From positions 1-64,000 of the forward strand of contig JANQQU010000060.1 of assembly GCA_028284905.1 (NCBI GenBank): a stretch of 64,000 nucleotides of DNA. Direction: 5' to 3'. The notes under the pieces were generated by a model that saw only the letters and a list, made by a program, of their open reading frames with translations, was not told where the DNA came from and ran no database searches. Made by a program: the position numbers and the translations under genes. This stretch comes from Calditrichia bacterium (lineage in GTDB: Bacteria > Calditrichota > Calditrichia > RBG-13-44-9 > J075). Below, in pieces: positions 53,901-61,360 of the stretch. The number at the start of each line of letters is the position of its first letter. Position 1 is the stretch's first letter.

Positions 53901-54309
53901 TGTTCTTCGCAATCCTGTGCAGCAGCATGGCAAATTCTTTATCAGCCAGGTCGTATTTGCCGTCCTCGCGGCTATCCTGAAGTACAATACCTTCATCCTT
54001 GCCATCCGGGAAGTATTTTTTAAACTCCGCCGCGGAGGGGTTTTGGGCACCATGGCCCCCGTAAAACAGCACTGCAACGTCATCGGCCGTTGCCTTGGTC
54101 AGGAAGTCGTTCATATAAGCAATGACATTTTCCCGGGTAGGCTTCTCGCTGCCACTGCTTCGCAGAGATTTCATTTCCAGATTTTTAGTAAAGCGTTTTT
54201 TCAGGTATGCTTCAAAACGATCGGCATCATGCTCACATCCTTTTAGAGCACTGACACCGCCGAGATATTCATTGATTCCGATGGTTAAGGCATAAACTTT
54301 ACTGGCCAT
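50950..54309 (-). CDS. caspase (C14) fused to an alpha/beta-hydrolase
   Basis: 1119 residues with a strong AGGAGG site. Residues 1-280 are a caspase-like domain: His86 (LFYGGHGAQ) and Cys147 (LILDSCHSG). Residues ~310-640 include a region with the spacing and composition of DUF4384-type sandwiches often joined to bacterial caspases, and an acidic linker follows. From about 860 a hydrolase domain begins: LLCVHGIIGD, nucleophile elbow LAHSMGG (Ser933), CGTPNVGSPFG, and His1100/1101 in VACHHLNYF, resembling PGAP1-like or lipase-type enzymes. Protease and presumed esterase/lipase in one chain suggests that the caspase frees or activates the hydrolase, but no cleavage site is demonstrated. First of the two minus-strand caspase genes; the small VHL-like gene lies just upstream. 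Confidence 0.9.
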   Translation of the reverse strand: MASKVYALTIGINEYLGGVSALKGCEHDADRFEAYLKKRFTKNLEMKSLRSSGSEKPTRENVIAYMNDFLTKATADDVAVLFYGGHGAQNPSAAEFKKYFPDGKDEGIVLQDSREDGKYDLADKEFAMLLHRIAKNNPHLVLILDSCHSGSATRDVDEFNQLVPRFSAGRKEPRPLESYLDGAYQKILDKDTSKNPEVIIPGSKHILLAACDRAETAKEDPTVPSGIFTEALMSILENSKQSLTYKDIFVRCRSEVRKNALKQNPQFETFMGFNANAGFLGGEAASSERFMIHYEKKKWRLAHGSIYGLPNDPSKSTQLEIYTEQLKGRSLGGASTTVVGPTESEIEFSGDFEGEIGQEYWGEVTDIPLEPMVVFLDAGKSEKAAIEKAVAKNRKVHVAFTDDTKGVKYGLIAKDNKITLKQLELDIVVQYAKGTSDASAEQIVGILEKVIHWERTVNLQNAFTKIDGKKISFNVRDITEGNDNFIFNEGDFDNEQEITIDFDPAQLPEDAPYFNLNFEVTNKSGQELFFTLLHFSDVHTVRDWDTDETEKKGYGIKSYYNYPPIKAGKDPVALEVGLDEDNPNNFSIWLDDADNENIDIFKLIVSTEKVDDFLFETEEIGLDVEVSSSRAGGAPPKGKKMYKNEWFTKTIRLKTVRKLDQVGKKDVALANNKIKIKGHPSIKADLSLSAAKTNSRSVSAGSGIYEYLENRGMEMVNFAGGTRDADGNDENILEISDLPQDVNDTLADNPLEMELDMKLKDDEQVLPMAFDGEHIWLIGDVDKGDDGKTNVSIDYVPDIPDNRRSLGKALKMYFFKTYLKQDNPNQLCWVDYKDDGSVERKNTGLASKVKDAKNVLLCVHGIIGDTEIIAKGLRDAKDADGKTLDQKFDLVLTYDYENLSTLIDDTAKALKTQLETAGFGPNDDKKLTVLAHSMGGLVSRCFIEQNGGNGMVDHLVMCGTPNVGSPFGMVDKGRKLLGTLATLSINTVPMIAPFALTLLNRSKKITKTLEQMNPTSDFIKGLNGSGDPCIRYTILAGEAENYDEPSDKLFPQLFNKLAKSGALRLLFSNQSHDIAVQVDSILGVDSNRNPAPVRNNVACHHLNYFSSETGLAALKEVEW

Positions 54310-54605
54310 GAAAACCTCCTGTAATGTAATTAAAAACCGATTGGGCCGAATAGAATTAGCTAAGCTTGTAAGATCTGCTATGCAATATTATTTCTGCGAG
54401 GAACAACCACTCAGCATCTTTTAGAGATGTATATACACCGATATGGCGTGACTATCATTATGCACAAACAATGCAGACCTAAACGATCTGCATTGTTATC
54501 CAAGAATTGATACAGTTGAATTACTTTGTAGAATAGAAAAAGTTGGTAAAAAATATCTTGCTGTATTATACGGTTATGAACCGCCCGCTCCGATTTTACT
54601 GAAGA
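54310..54605. other. gene-free gap before the caspase-hydrolase gene
   Basis: 296 AT-rich bases between the start of the caspase-hydrolase gene and the end of the small VHL-like gene. I see no ORF, repeat or clear terminator. It likely contains the caspase-hydrolase promoter. Confidence 0.4.
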
Positions 54606-54881
54606 TCATTCATCAGTACCAGCGTCCCCACGGCCTGTCCAAAGAATGCGATAAGTTTTCGGACCAGCGACTGCCATCGTTTTTCCGAGCATATTATTAT
54701 TGGTTTTCTTCCTTACAACCCATTCATCGCCAGCAGTCGTTTGTTTTTCTTCTTCCTGAGAAGGCAACACTTCGCCTTTAAACTCTTCACTCTCTTCATC
54801 ATTGTCATCGTAAGTCAAAAGATAAAGTTTGGCTGTTTCAGTATCACTGGTATTGACAAACTTGATTGAACTTCCTGGCAT
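54606..54881 (-). CDS. small VHL beta-domain-like protein
   Basis: 91 residues, cytosolic, with AGGAG 7 bases before the ATG. The sequence follows the pattern of the von Hippel-Lindau beta domain: SSIKFVNTSD (first strand with the F-x-N-x-S/T motif), KLYLLTYDDND, EVLPSQEEEKQTTAGDEWVV (the LxPGxxxxxxTxxGxxW region). In eukaryotes this fold binds hydroxyproline peptides; bacterial versions occur as small stand-alone or fused domains of unknown role. The acidic C-terminal tail (RGDAGTDE) is unusual. It lies 297 bp upstream of the caspase-hydrolase gene, same strand, so it may be a recognition partner or inhibitor. The family call is by pattern only. Confidence 0.6.
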   Translation of the reverse strand: MPGSSIKFVNTSDTETAKLYLLTYDDNDEESEEFKGEVLPSQEEEKQTTAGDEWVVRKKTNNNMLGKTMAVAGPKTYRILWTGRGDAGTDE

Positions 54882-55070
54882 GATAATTCTCCTCGTTTTT
54901 ACAGTTTCGGGAAGTTACTCTTCTCAGATATTATATCAAAATTTTTTTTACTGCTCTTTCTACTATGAAAAACACTACATTAGGTATTGCTTCAGGCCTA
55001 TATTGGAAGTATGATGTTTTCTAATTATATTATGTGATATTGTCGGGAAAACTTGCTAGGGTTCAAGGAC

Positions 55071-58000
55071 ATGAATCGATTGATTGGCTACGGGATTTTT
55101 ATTTACTCGCTGATTCTGACAGTTTTAATATTTGGTCAGTCTTCCTCCTCCAATTCTTCAATAGACATTCCCTCCATTTACAACATCAAGTTTGATCATT
55201 TTACTGTTGAAGATGGTCTCTCTCAAAATTCGATAGAATGCATTATACAAGATCACAAGGGCTTTCTTTGGTTCGGCACTAATGATGGCCTTAATCGCTA
55301 TGATGGGTATCGCTTCAATGTTTACAAACACAACCCTCAAGAGAAAAGCACCTTAAGCAACAACAACGTTCTTTCACTTTACGAAGACACTTCCGGTACA
55401 CTGTGGATCGGCACTCTCGGCGGCGGCTTGAACCGCTTTGATCGCTCGACTGAGACTTTTACCCATTTTCAATTTGACGAGAAAAACCCCAACAGTATCA
55501 GTGACAATATCGTCTGGTCGATTCTTGAAGATCATCAGGGGCAGCTATGGATTGCCACACAAAACGGCCTGAATAAATATTTGCCTGGCAACCAGTCTTT
55601 TCAACGTTTCATGGCTGATCCCGGTAGCCAAGACAGCTTAAGTGATCCCTGGACAATTTCATTGGCAGAAGATCGCCACAATAATCTTTGGGTTGGCACT
55701 ACCGGAGGGGGGCTTAATAAATTCGATCCTGCAAAGAATGTTTTTAAGCATTATCGCCATGACAATCAAAATTCAGCGAGTTTGAGTTTTGACAGGGTTC
55801 GGACAATTTACCGGGATCGATCCGGGGCTCTCTGGGTTGGTACCTGGGGCGGTGGATTAAACAAATACATCGAAGAAACAGACAACTTCAAGCAATTTCG
55901 ACATCAAGCGAATGATCCAAGCAGTATTGGCAGTGATCGGGTGCGGGCAGTTTATGAAGATGCTGTTGGCAACTTCTGGGTTGCAACACGCAGAGGATTG
56001 GATCTCTTCGATCCATCGACAGAGACTTTTATCCATTTTCAACACTCTCCGGACAACCCGCAAAGCCTTAGCAAGAACAGTATTTTATCTATCAATGAAG
56101 ACCGATCCGGAGTGCTTTGGGTGGGCACTCGTGACGGTGGATTGAACCGGCATGACCGGGCAACAGAGATCTTTCACCATTTTCGGCATGATCCTTCAAA
56201 CCGGTCCGGACTAATTGAAAACAATATTCGCGCTTTCCAGGAAGATGCCCAGGGGAATATTTGGGTGGGAACATCTACCCAGGGTGTTCAGGTCTTTGAT
56301 CGAAAAACCGGCATTTTCAATCATTTCAACGCCAGTAATAGCAGCAGTGCATTACAAGGCAACTCTGTTTGGTCTCTCTATGAGGACAATCAAAATAGAA
56401 TGTGGATCGGCACACGTGCAGCCGGTCTGGCATTATACAATCGGCAACAAAACACATTTCGTCATTTTAAACCGGTTGCGAACAACAGCAATAGTATTAG
56501 CGATGATTGGGTGATGACAATTTTCCAGGATTCCCGGGGCAGCATTTGGGCCGGTACCTGGGGTGGTGGATTGAATCGCTTTGACGAAACAAGCCAAACC
56601 TTTCAACGCTTTCAACATTCGCCGGATGATCTGGCAAGTTTAAGCAACAACCTGGTTCGTTCTATTTGCGAAGACCAAGCCGGTAATCTTTGGGTAGGCA
56701 CTTCAAACGGTTTAAACCAGTTTCAGCCTGCTACACAAACATTCAAGCGCTTCATCCATGATCCTGAGACTCAAAACAGTCTTAGCCATAACCGCATCAA
56801 CTCCGTTTACAAGGATAGCCAAGGGCGGCTTTGGATCGGCACCTTCGGCGGCGGCTTAAACCTGTGGGACCCGCAAACGGAAACTTTTACAGCTTATCGG
56901 GAAAACGATGGACTTCCCAATGATGTTGTTTATGGCATACTGGAAGACGAAAATGGGCACTTGTGGCTAAGCACCAATTTTGGTATATCCAACTTCAACC
57001 CGGCAACGAAAGAGTTTAAAAATTATGATGCCCGGGATGGATTGCAAAGCAATGAGTTTAATGGCGGTGCCTACGCAAAAACCGGGAGTGGTGAGCTGCT
57101 TTTCGGTGGTATTAATGGCTTCAATCTCTTTCATCCGAAAGAAATTGTCGATAACGCATATACACCTCCAATCGTTATTTCCGCATTCCAGCGCTACAAC
57201 AGCGACGATGCCGCCGGTGTTGCCATTGTTGAAAAAGGAATTTCCGAGAAGGACGGTCTGGAATTAACCTACAAAGACAATATCATTTCTTTTGAATTTG
57301 CAGCATTAAGCTTTCGCAACGTATTAAAGAACCAGTACGCATACAAGCTGGAAGGCTTCAATGATCACTGGATCCAGCTGGGCACCAAGCGCGACGTCAC
57401 ATTCACCAATCTTGATCCGGGCGATTATACGCTGCGCGTACGCGGCAGTAACAACGACGGTCTCTGGAACGAAGCAGGCGCCTCTCTCAATATTACCGTA
57501 ATCCCTCCCTGGTGGAAAACCTGGTGGGCTTACGCGATGTATACGCTACTGATTGTCGGCTTCCTGTATTGGCTGCGCCAGTCGGAATTGGAAAAAGCCC
57601 AGGAGAAACTGGCACAGGAACGCCGGGTCAGCGAACGGCTTCGCAAAGTAGATAAATTGAAAGATGAATTTTTAGCCAATACTTCTCATGAGCTTCGCAC
57701 ACCTTTAAATGGCATCATCGGTATCAGCGAATCGATCATTGACGGCAGCACCGGGGATATTACCGATGCCACGAAACGCAATCTGGTGCTGGTCGCATCC
57801 TCCGGTAGAAGACTGGCCAGCCTGGTAAACGACATTCTCGATTTTTCCAAGCTTAAAACCCATGACCTGACTTTGCAAACAAAGCCACTGGACATTAATG
57901 TACTTGTGGACTTAATGCTAAAATTTACCGAGCCACTGTTAGCATCGAACAAAAACTTACAGATGATCAAAGATATCCCTGCGGATATCCCGGCGGTTAG

Positions 58001-59687
58001 TGGGGATGAAAATCGTTTGCAGCAAATTCTCCACAACCTCATTGGCAATGCCATTAAATTTACCGCCGAGGGCACTGTATTAATTAAAGCGCGCCTTGAG
58101 GGAGATTTTGTCAGGCTATCGATTACCGATTCTGGGATTGGCATTCCAGAGGATAAATTAGAAGCTATTTTCAAATCGTTTGAGCAGGTAGATGCATCGA
58201 CAACCCGCGAGTATGGCGGTACCGGGTTAGGATTACCGATCACCAAACAATTGGTGGAACTGCATGGCGGCAGCATCCAGGCGACCTCCACCCTGGGACA
58301 GGGCTCAACATTCTCCTTTACCTTGCCAATTGCGGATACCGCGCCGGAAGCACCTGCAAGTTCTGCCCCCGGCATATCCCGGATTCACACAACGGATGCA
58401 CCACAATCATCGCCAATTTCCGTTCGGGCCAATGGAAATCCTTCCGAGTTTCGGATCCTGGTTGTCGATGATGAACCCATCAACCAGCAAGTGTTGGTCA
58501 ACCATTTAAACAATCTAAACTACGAAGTGATTCAGGCCTTTAGTGGCACAGAGGCGCTTGAATTGTTAAAAAGCACCCAGCAGTTTGATCTAATTCTTCT
58601 GGATATCATGATGCCTCGCATGTCCGGCTACGAAGTTTGCCAAAAGATCCGGGAGACCTATTTACCCAGTGAATTACCGGTCATCATGATCACTGCCAAA
58701 AATCAGTTAGTGGACCTTGTGGAAGGATTCTCTTCCGGCGCGAATGATTACCTGAGCAAACCTTTTTCCAAGGATGAATTGATTGCCCGGATGAAGACCC
58801 AGTTAAACCTGGCAAATATTAACACGGCTTACGGACGATTTGTGCCGCATGAGTTTTTGCATTCTTTACATCGGGAGAGCATTGTAGACGTAAAATTGGG
58901 CGACCATGCCCACAAGGAAATGACCGTTCTTTTTTCCGACATACGTAACTACAGCTCTTTCTCGGAACAAATGACCCCGGAAGAAAATTTCAAATTCCTC
59001 AACGCTTACCTGAGACGAATTGGCCCGATTATCCGCAAGCACAATGGATTTGTAAATCAGTATTATGGCGATGGTATAATGGCACTCTATCCAGAGAAAG
59101 CAGATGATGCCGTCAATGCCGCAATTGAGATGCAAAAGAAGCTGATTGATTATAATCAATATCGGCAAAGAAAAAATCGTCAGGTTATCCGCATTGGCGT
59201 TGGCCTCCACACCGGGCCTCTAATGATTGGTATTATCGGCGATGAATTACGGTTGAATGCCGGCGTTGTCGCAGACACGGTAAATACTTCCTCGCGAATG
59301 GAGGGATTGACTAAATACTATGGCGCACCAATTATTATCAGCGAAGACACCATGAGCAGAATGTCTGACCCGGAAAAACATGAGTGTAGATACCTTGGGC
59401 GCGTCCAGGTAAAAGGCAAGAAAAAGCCGATCCGTATTTATGAGATCCTTGAGGGGAATCAACCGGAAGATATTCGTTTAAAACTGGAAACAAACGCTGA
59501 CTTTGATCGTGGCCTGGCCCTCTATTTCGAAGGAAATTTCGCAGAAGCCGGTGTCTTCTTCAAAAAAGTTTTCAACATCCACGCCGGGGACAAAGCGGCT
59601 GAGCATTATCTTAAGCGCTGTGCGGAGTATCTGGTTAAAGGTTCTCCCGAAAACTGGGATGGCGTTGAAACCATGGAAAGCAAGTAG
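55071..59687 (+). CDS. hybrid sensor histidine kinase with Reg_prop/Y_Y_Y sensor, receiver and class III nucleotide cyclase
   Basis: About 1538 residues from the ATG at 55071 (AGGG 8 bases upstream; a TTG at 55053 is less likely). N-terminal hydrophobic signal/anchor, then ~14 two-component-regulator propeller units (LWIGTxGGGLNRFD) to residue ~690, a Y_Y_Y domain and a membrane helix (WAYAMYTLLIVGFLYWL). Cytoplasmic part: HisKA with His873 (TSHELRTPLN), HATPase_c, a receiver with Asp1178 (LILLDIMMP), and a class III cyclase with metal Asp1290 (FSDIR) and Asp1334 (YYGDG), and Asn/Arg in DTVNTSSRME. The usual adenine-contacting Lys is Gln1330. The output is a cyclic nucleotide rather than a DNA-binding domain. 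Single gene, divergent from the VHL-like gene. Confidence 0.93.
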   Translation: MNRLIGYGIFIYSLILTVLIFGQSSSSNSSIDIPSIYNIKFDHFTVEDGLSQNSIECIIQDHKGFLWFGTNDGLNRYDGYRFNVYKHNPQEKSTLSNNNVLSLYEDTSGTLWIGTLGGGLNRFDRSTETFTHFQFDEKNPNSISDNIVWSILEDHQGQLWIATQNGLNKYLPGNQSFQRFMADPGSQDSLSDPWTISLAEDRHNNLWVGTTGGGLNKFDPAKNVFKHYRHDNQNSASLSFDRVRTIYRDRSGALWVGTWGGGLNKYIEETDNFKQFRHQANDPSSIGSDRVRAVYEDAVGNFWVATRRGLDLFDPSTETFIHFQHSPDNPQSLSKNSILSINEDRSGVLWVGTRDGGLNRHDRATEIFHHFRHDPSNRSGLIENNIRAFQEDAQGNIWVGTSTQGVQVFDRKTGIFNHFNASNSSSALQGNSVWSLYEDNQNRMWIGTRAAGLALYNRQQNTFRHFKPVANNSNSISDDWVMTIFQDSRGSIWAGTWGGGLNRFDETSQTFQRFQHSPDDLASLSNNLVRSICEDQAGNLWVGTSNGLNQFQPATQTFKRFIHDPETQNSLSHNRINSVYKDSQGRLWIGTFGGGLNLWDPQTETFTAYRENDGLPNDVVYGILEDENGHLWLSTNFGISNFNPATKEFKNYDARDGLQSNEFNGGAYAKTGSGELLFGGINGFNLFHPKEIVDNAYTPPIVISAFQRYNSDDAAGVAIVEKGISEKDGLELTYKDNIISFEFAALSFRNVLKNQYAYKLEGFNDHWIQLGTKRDVTFTNLDPGDYTLRVRGSNNDGLWNEAGASLNITVIPPWWKTWWAYAMYTLLIVGFLYWLRQSELEKAQEKLAQERRVSERLRKVDKLKDEFLANTSHELRTPLNGIIGISESIIDGSTGDITDATKRNLVLVASSGRRLASLVNDILDFSKLKTHDLTLQTKPLDINVLVDLMLKFTEPLLASNKNLQMIKDIPADIPAVSGDENRLQQILHNLIGNAIKFTAEGTVLIKARLEGDFVRLSITDSGIGIPEDKLEAIFKSFEQVDASTTREYGGTGLGLPITKQLVELHGGSIQATSTLGQGSTFSFTLPIADTAPEAPASSAPGISRIHTTDAPQSSPISVRANGNPSEFRILVVDDEPINQQVLVNHLNNLNYEVIQAFSGTEALELLKSTQQFDLILLDIMMPRMSGYEVCQKIRETYLPSELPVIMITAKNQLVDLVEGFSSGANDYLSKPFSKDELIARMKTQLNLANINTAYGRFVPHEFLHSLHRESIVDVKLGDHAHKEMTVLFSDIRNYSSFSEQMTPEENFKFLNAYLRRIGPIIRKHNGFVNQYYGDGIMALYPEKADDAVNAAIEMQKKLIDYNQYRQRKNRQVIRIGVGLHTGPLMIGIIGDELRLNAGVVADTVNTSSRMEGLTKYYGAPIIISEDTMSRMSDPEKHECRYLGRVQVKGKKKPIRIYEILEGNQPEDIRLKLETNADFDRGLALYFEGNFAEAGVFFKKVFNIHAGDKAAEHYLKRCAEYLVKGSPENWDGVETMESK

Positions 59688-59707
59688 TCATTTCCCCTAT
59701 TTATAGC

Positions 59708-59743
59708 TGAGCGATAAATTCTCGACCGGGAGTTTTTCGCTCA
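59708..59743. terminator. hairpin after the sensor kinase gene
   Basis: TGAGCGA...TTCTC and GAG..TTTTTCGCTCA pair as an imperfect 12-14-bp stem 21 bases after the stop codon of the kinase gene. The T-rich sequence is within the right arm, so it is a plausible but weak terminator. Confidence 0.45.
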
Positions 59744-59778
59744 ACGTCACAGCAATCGCATTTTTTTCCCGTTTTTTA

Positions 59779-59798
59779 GTTGAAGCAGAAGCTTCAAC
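59779..59798. promoter_or_regulatory. short perfect palindrome upstream of the synthetase operon
   Basis: GTTGAAGC and GCTTCAAC form an 8-bp perfect inverted repeat with a 4-base AGAA centre, 46 bases before the synthetase start. Position and symmetry would suit an operator. No factor can be named. Confidence 0.35.
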
Positions 59799-59843
59799 CA
59801 ACGCCCGCAATATTTGACAGGGCACGACTTAGAGGGATTTAAG

Positions 59844-61304
59844 ATGCAACGGATTGCGTTTATTAAGACCCCCGCCTACCAGGCAGGCAAGCCAGTATTT
59901 ATTTCTGGCGATAGCAAACACACGCTGGAATCAATCTTGGCTGAGACGCAAAAGGTCAAGGCCACATTGATTGAGAATGGAATCAATCCATCCTCCCGTG
60001 TCGGTATTCACCTGGGAAACACCCCACATTTTATTTATGCACTCTTAGCTGTTGCAGATATTGGCGCCAGTGCGATCCTTTTCAACAATCGCTTCAAACA
60101 ATATGAACTGGAAAAGTATTGCCAGGAAACCCAGCCTGAAATTATTATTACCAGCCCTGCAACCACAGGCAGCATCGAAACCTTAGCATCAGAGAAACAG
60201 ATGCTGGCATCTGCAGAATGTCCCAATCTTGCATTCTTCAAAATTCAATACGCAACTGCAGACCACCTTCAGCCGAAAGACCCGGATGAGTTTATTCTGC
60301 AATTCACTTCCGGCATTACCGGTGAGTCGCGAATTGTCCCTCGGACCTACGAGGAAGTACGCAAAGAACTGGCCGCACTTAGTGCAACGCTTGGCGTCAT
60401 CACTACAGATACGGTCATTTGCCCGGCACCAATGTTTCATTCATACGGACTTATCCCCGGTTTACTGACAGCCCTGACAAATGGTGCAACATTTGTTTTA
60501 ATGGATGGTTTTATGCCGAACGACTTCCTGGATCTTGTCAAACTACATCAGCCGACCATCTTTATTGGTGTCCCTTTTATGTACAGTCTGCTGAACCGAA
60601 CATTTCTGGAAGGGCAAACAGATCTGTCCTCATTACGCATAAACCTCTCTGCTGGTGCCAAGCTATCCAGAGAAATTGCTAAAGAATTTAAAGAGCGATA
60701 TGGGTTAAAAATAAATCAACTTTACGGCTCTACTGAAAGTGGCGCAATTACTATCAACACTTATCAGACATCCGGCGTAAGCAGCGACGCCGTAGGTACT
60801 GCCCTTCCCGGAAAAACATTGCAAATTGTTAATGAAGACGACCAGGTATTGCCAGCTGGTACAGAAGGATTTATTCGCATGAAAAGCTCGGCAACCATGC
60901 AAGGCTACATTGGTCAACCGGAGAGGAGTCAGCAAATCCTGAAAGATGGCTGGCTTTATACCGGGGACATTGGCAAAATGGACAATAATGGCAATCTCTT
61001 CATTACCGGCCGTAAAAGCGCATTTATCAACGTTGCCGGCTTAAAAGTAGATCCCTTTGAAGTTGAAGCGGCAATCAATCAACATCCTTCCATTACAGAG
61101 TGTGCGGTTGTAGGTATCGATCACCCACATAATGGTGAATCCGTGAAAGCATTCATTGTATGTGAGGATCAAATTTCCCCAACAGATCTACGCAGGTTCT
61201 GCAAAGAGCGCCTGGCGGAATATAAAATTCCGCAAGATATCGCAATCATCGACCAACTTCCCCGGAACCCAACAGGGAAAGTGTTGAAAAAATACCTGAC
61301 ATAA
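59844..61304 (+). CDS. AMP-binding acyl/aryl-CoA (or ACP) synthetase
   Basis: 486 residues from the ATG at 59844, preceded by AGAGGGA; an upstream TTG at 59814 lacks a site. ANL-family motifs in order: FTSGITGESRIV (variant of the SGTTGxPK loop, with ESR in place of the usual PK), LYGSTESGAI, GWLYTGDIG, the ITGRK hinge and the C-terminal catalytic Lys479 (NPTGKVLKKYL). It activates a carboxylic acid as an adenylate and transfers it to CoA or a carrier protein. First gene of an operon with two halogenase-like flavoenzymes, which points to a specialised metabolite or pigment rather than bulk fatty-acid use. The substrate is unknown. Confidence 0.88.
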   Translation: MQRIAFIKTPAYQAGKPVFISGDSKHTLESILAETQKVKATLIENGINPSSRVGIHLGNTPHFIYALLAVADIGASAILFNNRFKQYELEKYCQETQPEIIITSPATTGSIETLASEKQMLASAECPNLAFFKIQYATADHLQPKDPDEFILQFTSGITGESRIVPRTYEEVRKELAALSATLGVITTDTVICPAPMFHSYGLIPGLLTALTNGATFVLMDGFMPNDFLDLVKLHQPTIFIGVPFMYSLLNRTFLEGQTDLSSLRINLSAGAKLSREIAKEFKERYGLKINQLYGSTESGAITINTYQTSGVSSDAVGTALPGKTLQIVNEDDQVLPAGTEGFIRMKSSATMQGYIGQPERSQQILKDGWLYTGDIGKMDNNGNLFITGRKSAFINVAGLKVDPFEVEAAINQHPSITECAVVGIDHPHNGESVKAFIVCEDQISPTDLRRFCKERLAEYKIPQDIAIIDQLPRNPTGKVLKKYLT

Positions 61305-61360
61305 ACAACAGGATATAAGAATGAATATGATCCCTGAGATTAACATACAGTGAGGAATCC

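Noticed and set aside
15834-54881. Gasdermin or other known pore-forming effector in the island
   Set aside because: None of the proteins shows a recognisable gasdermin-like sequence; sequence alone cannot exclude a divergent one, but I see no support.
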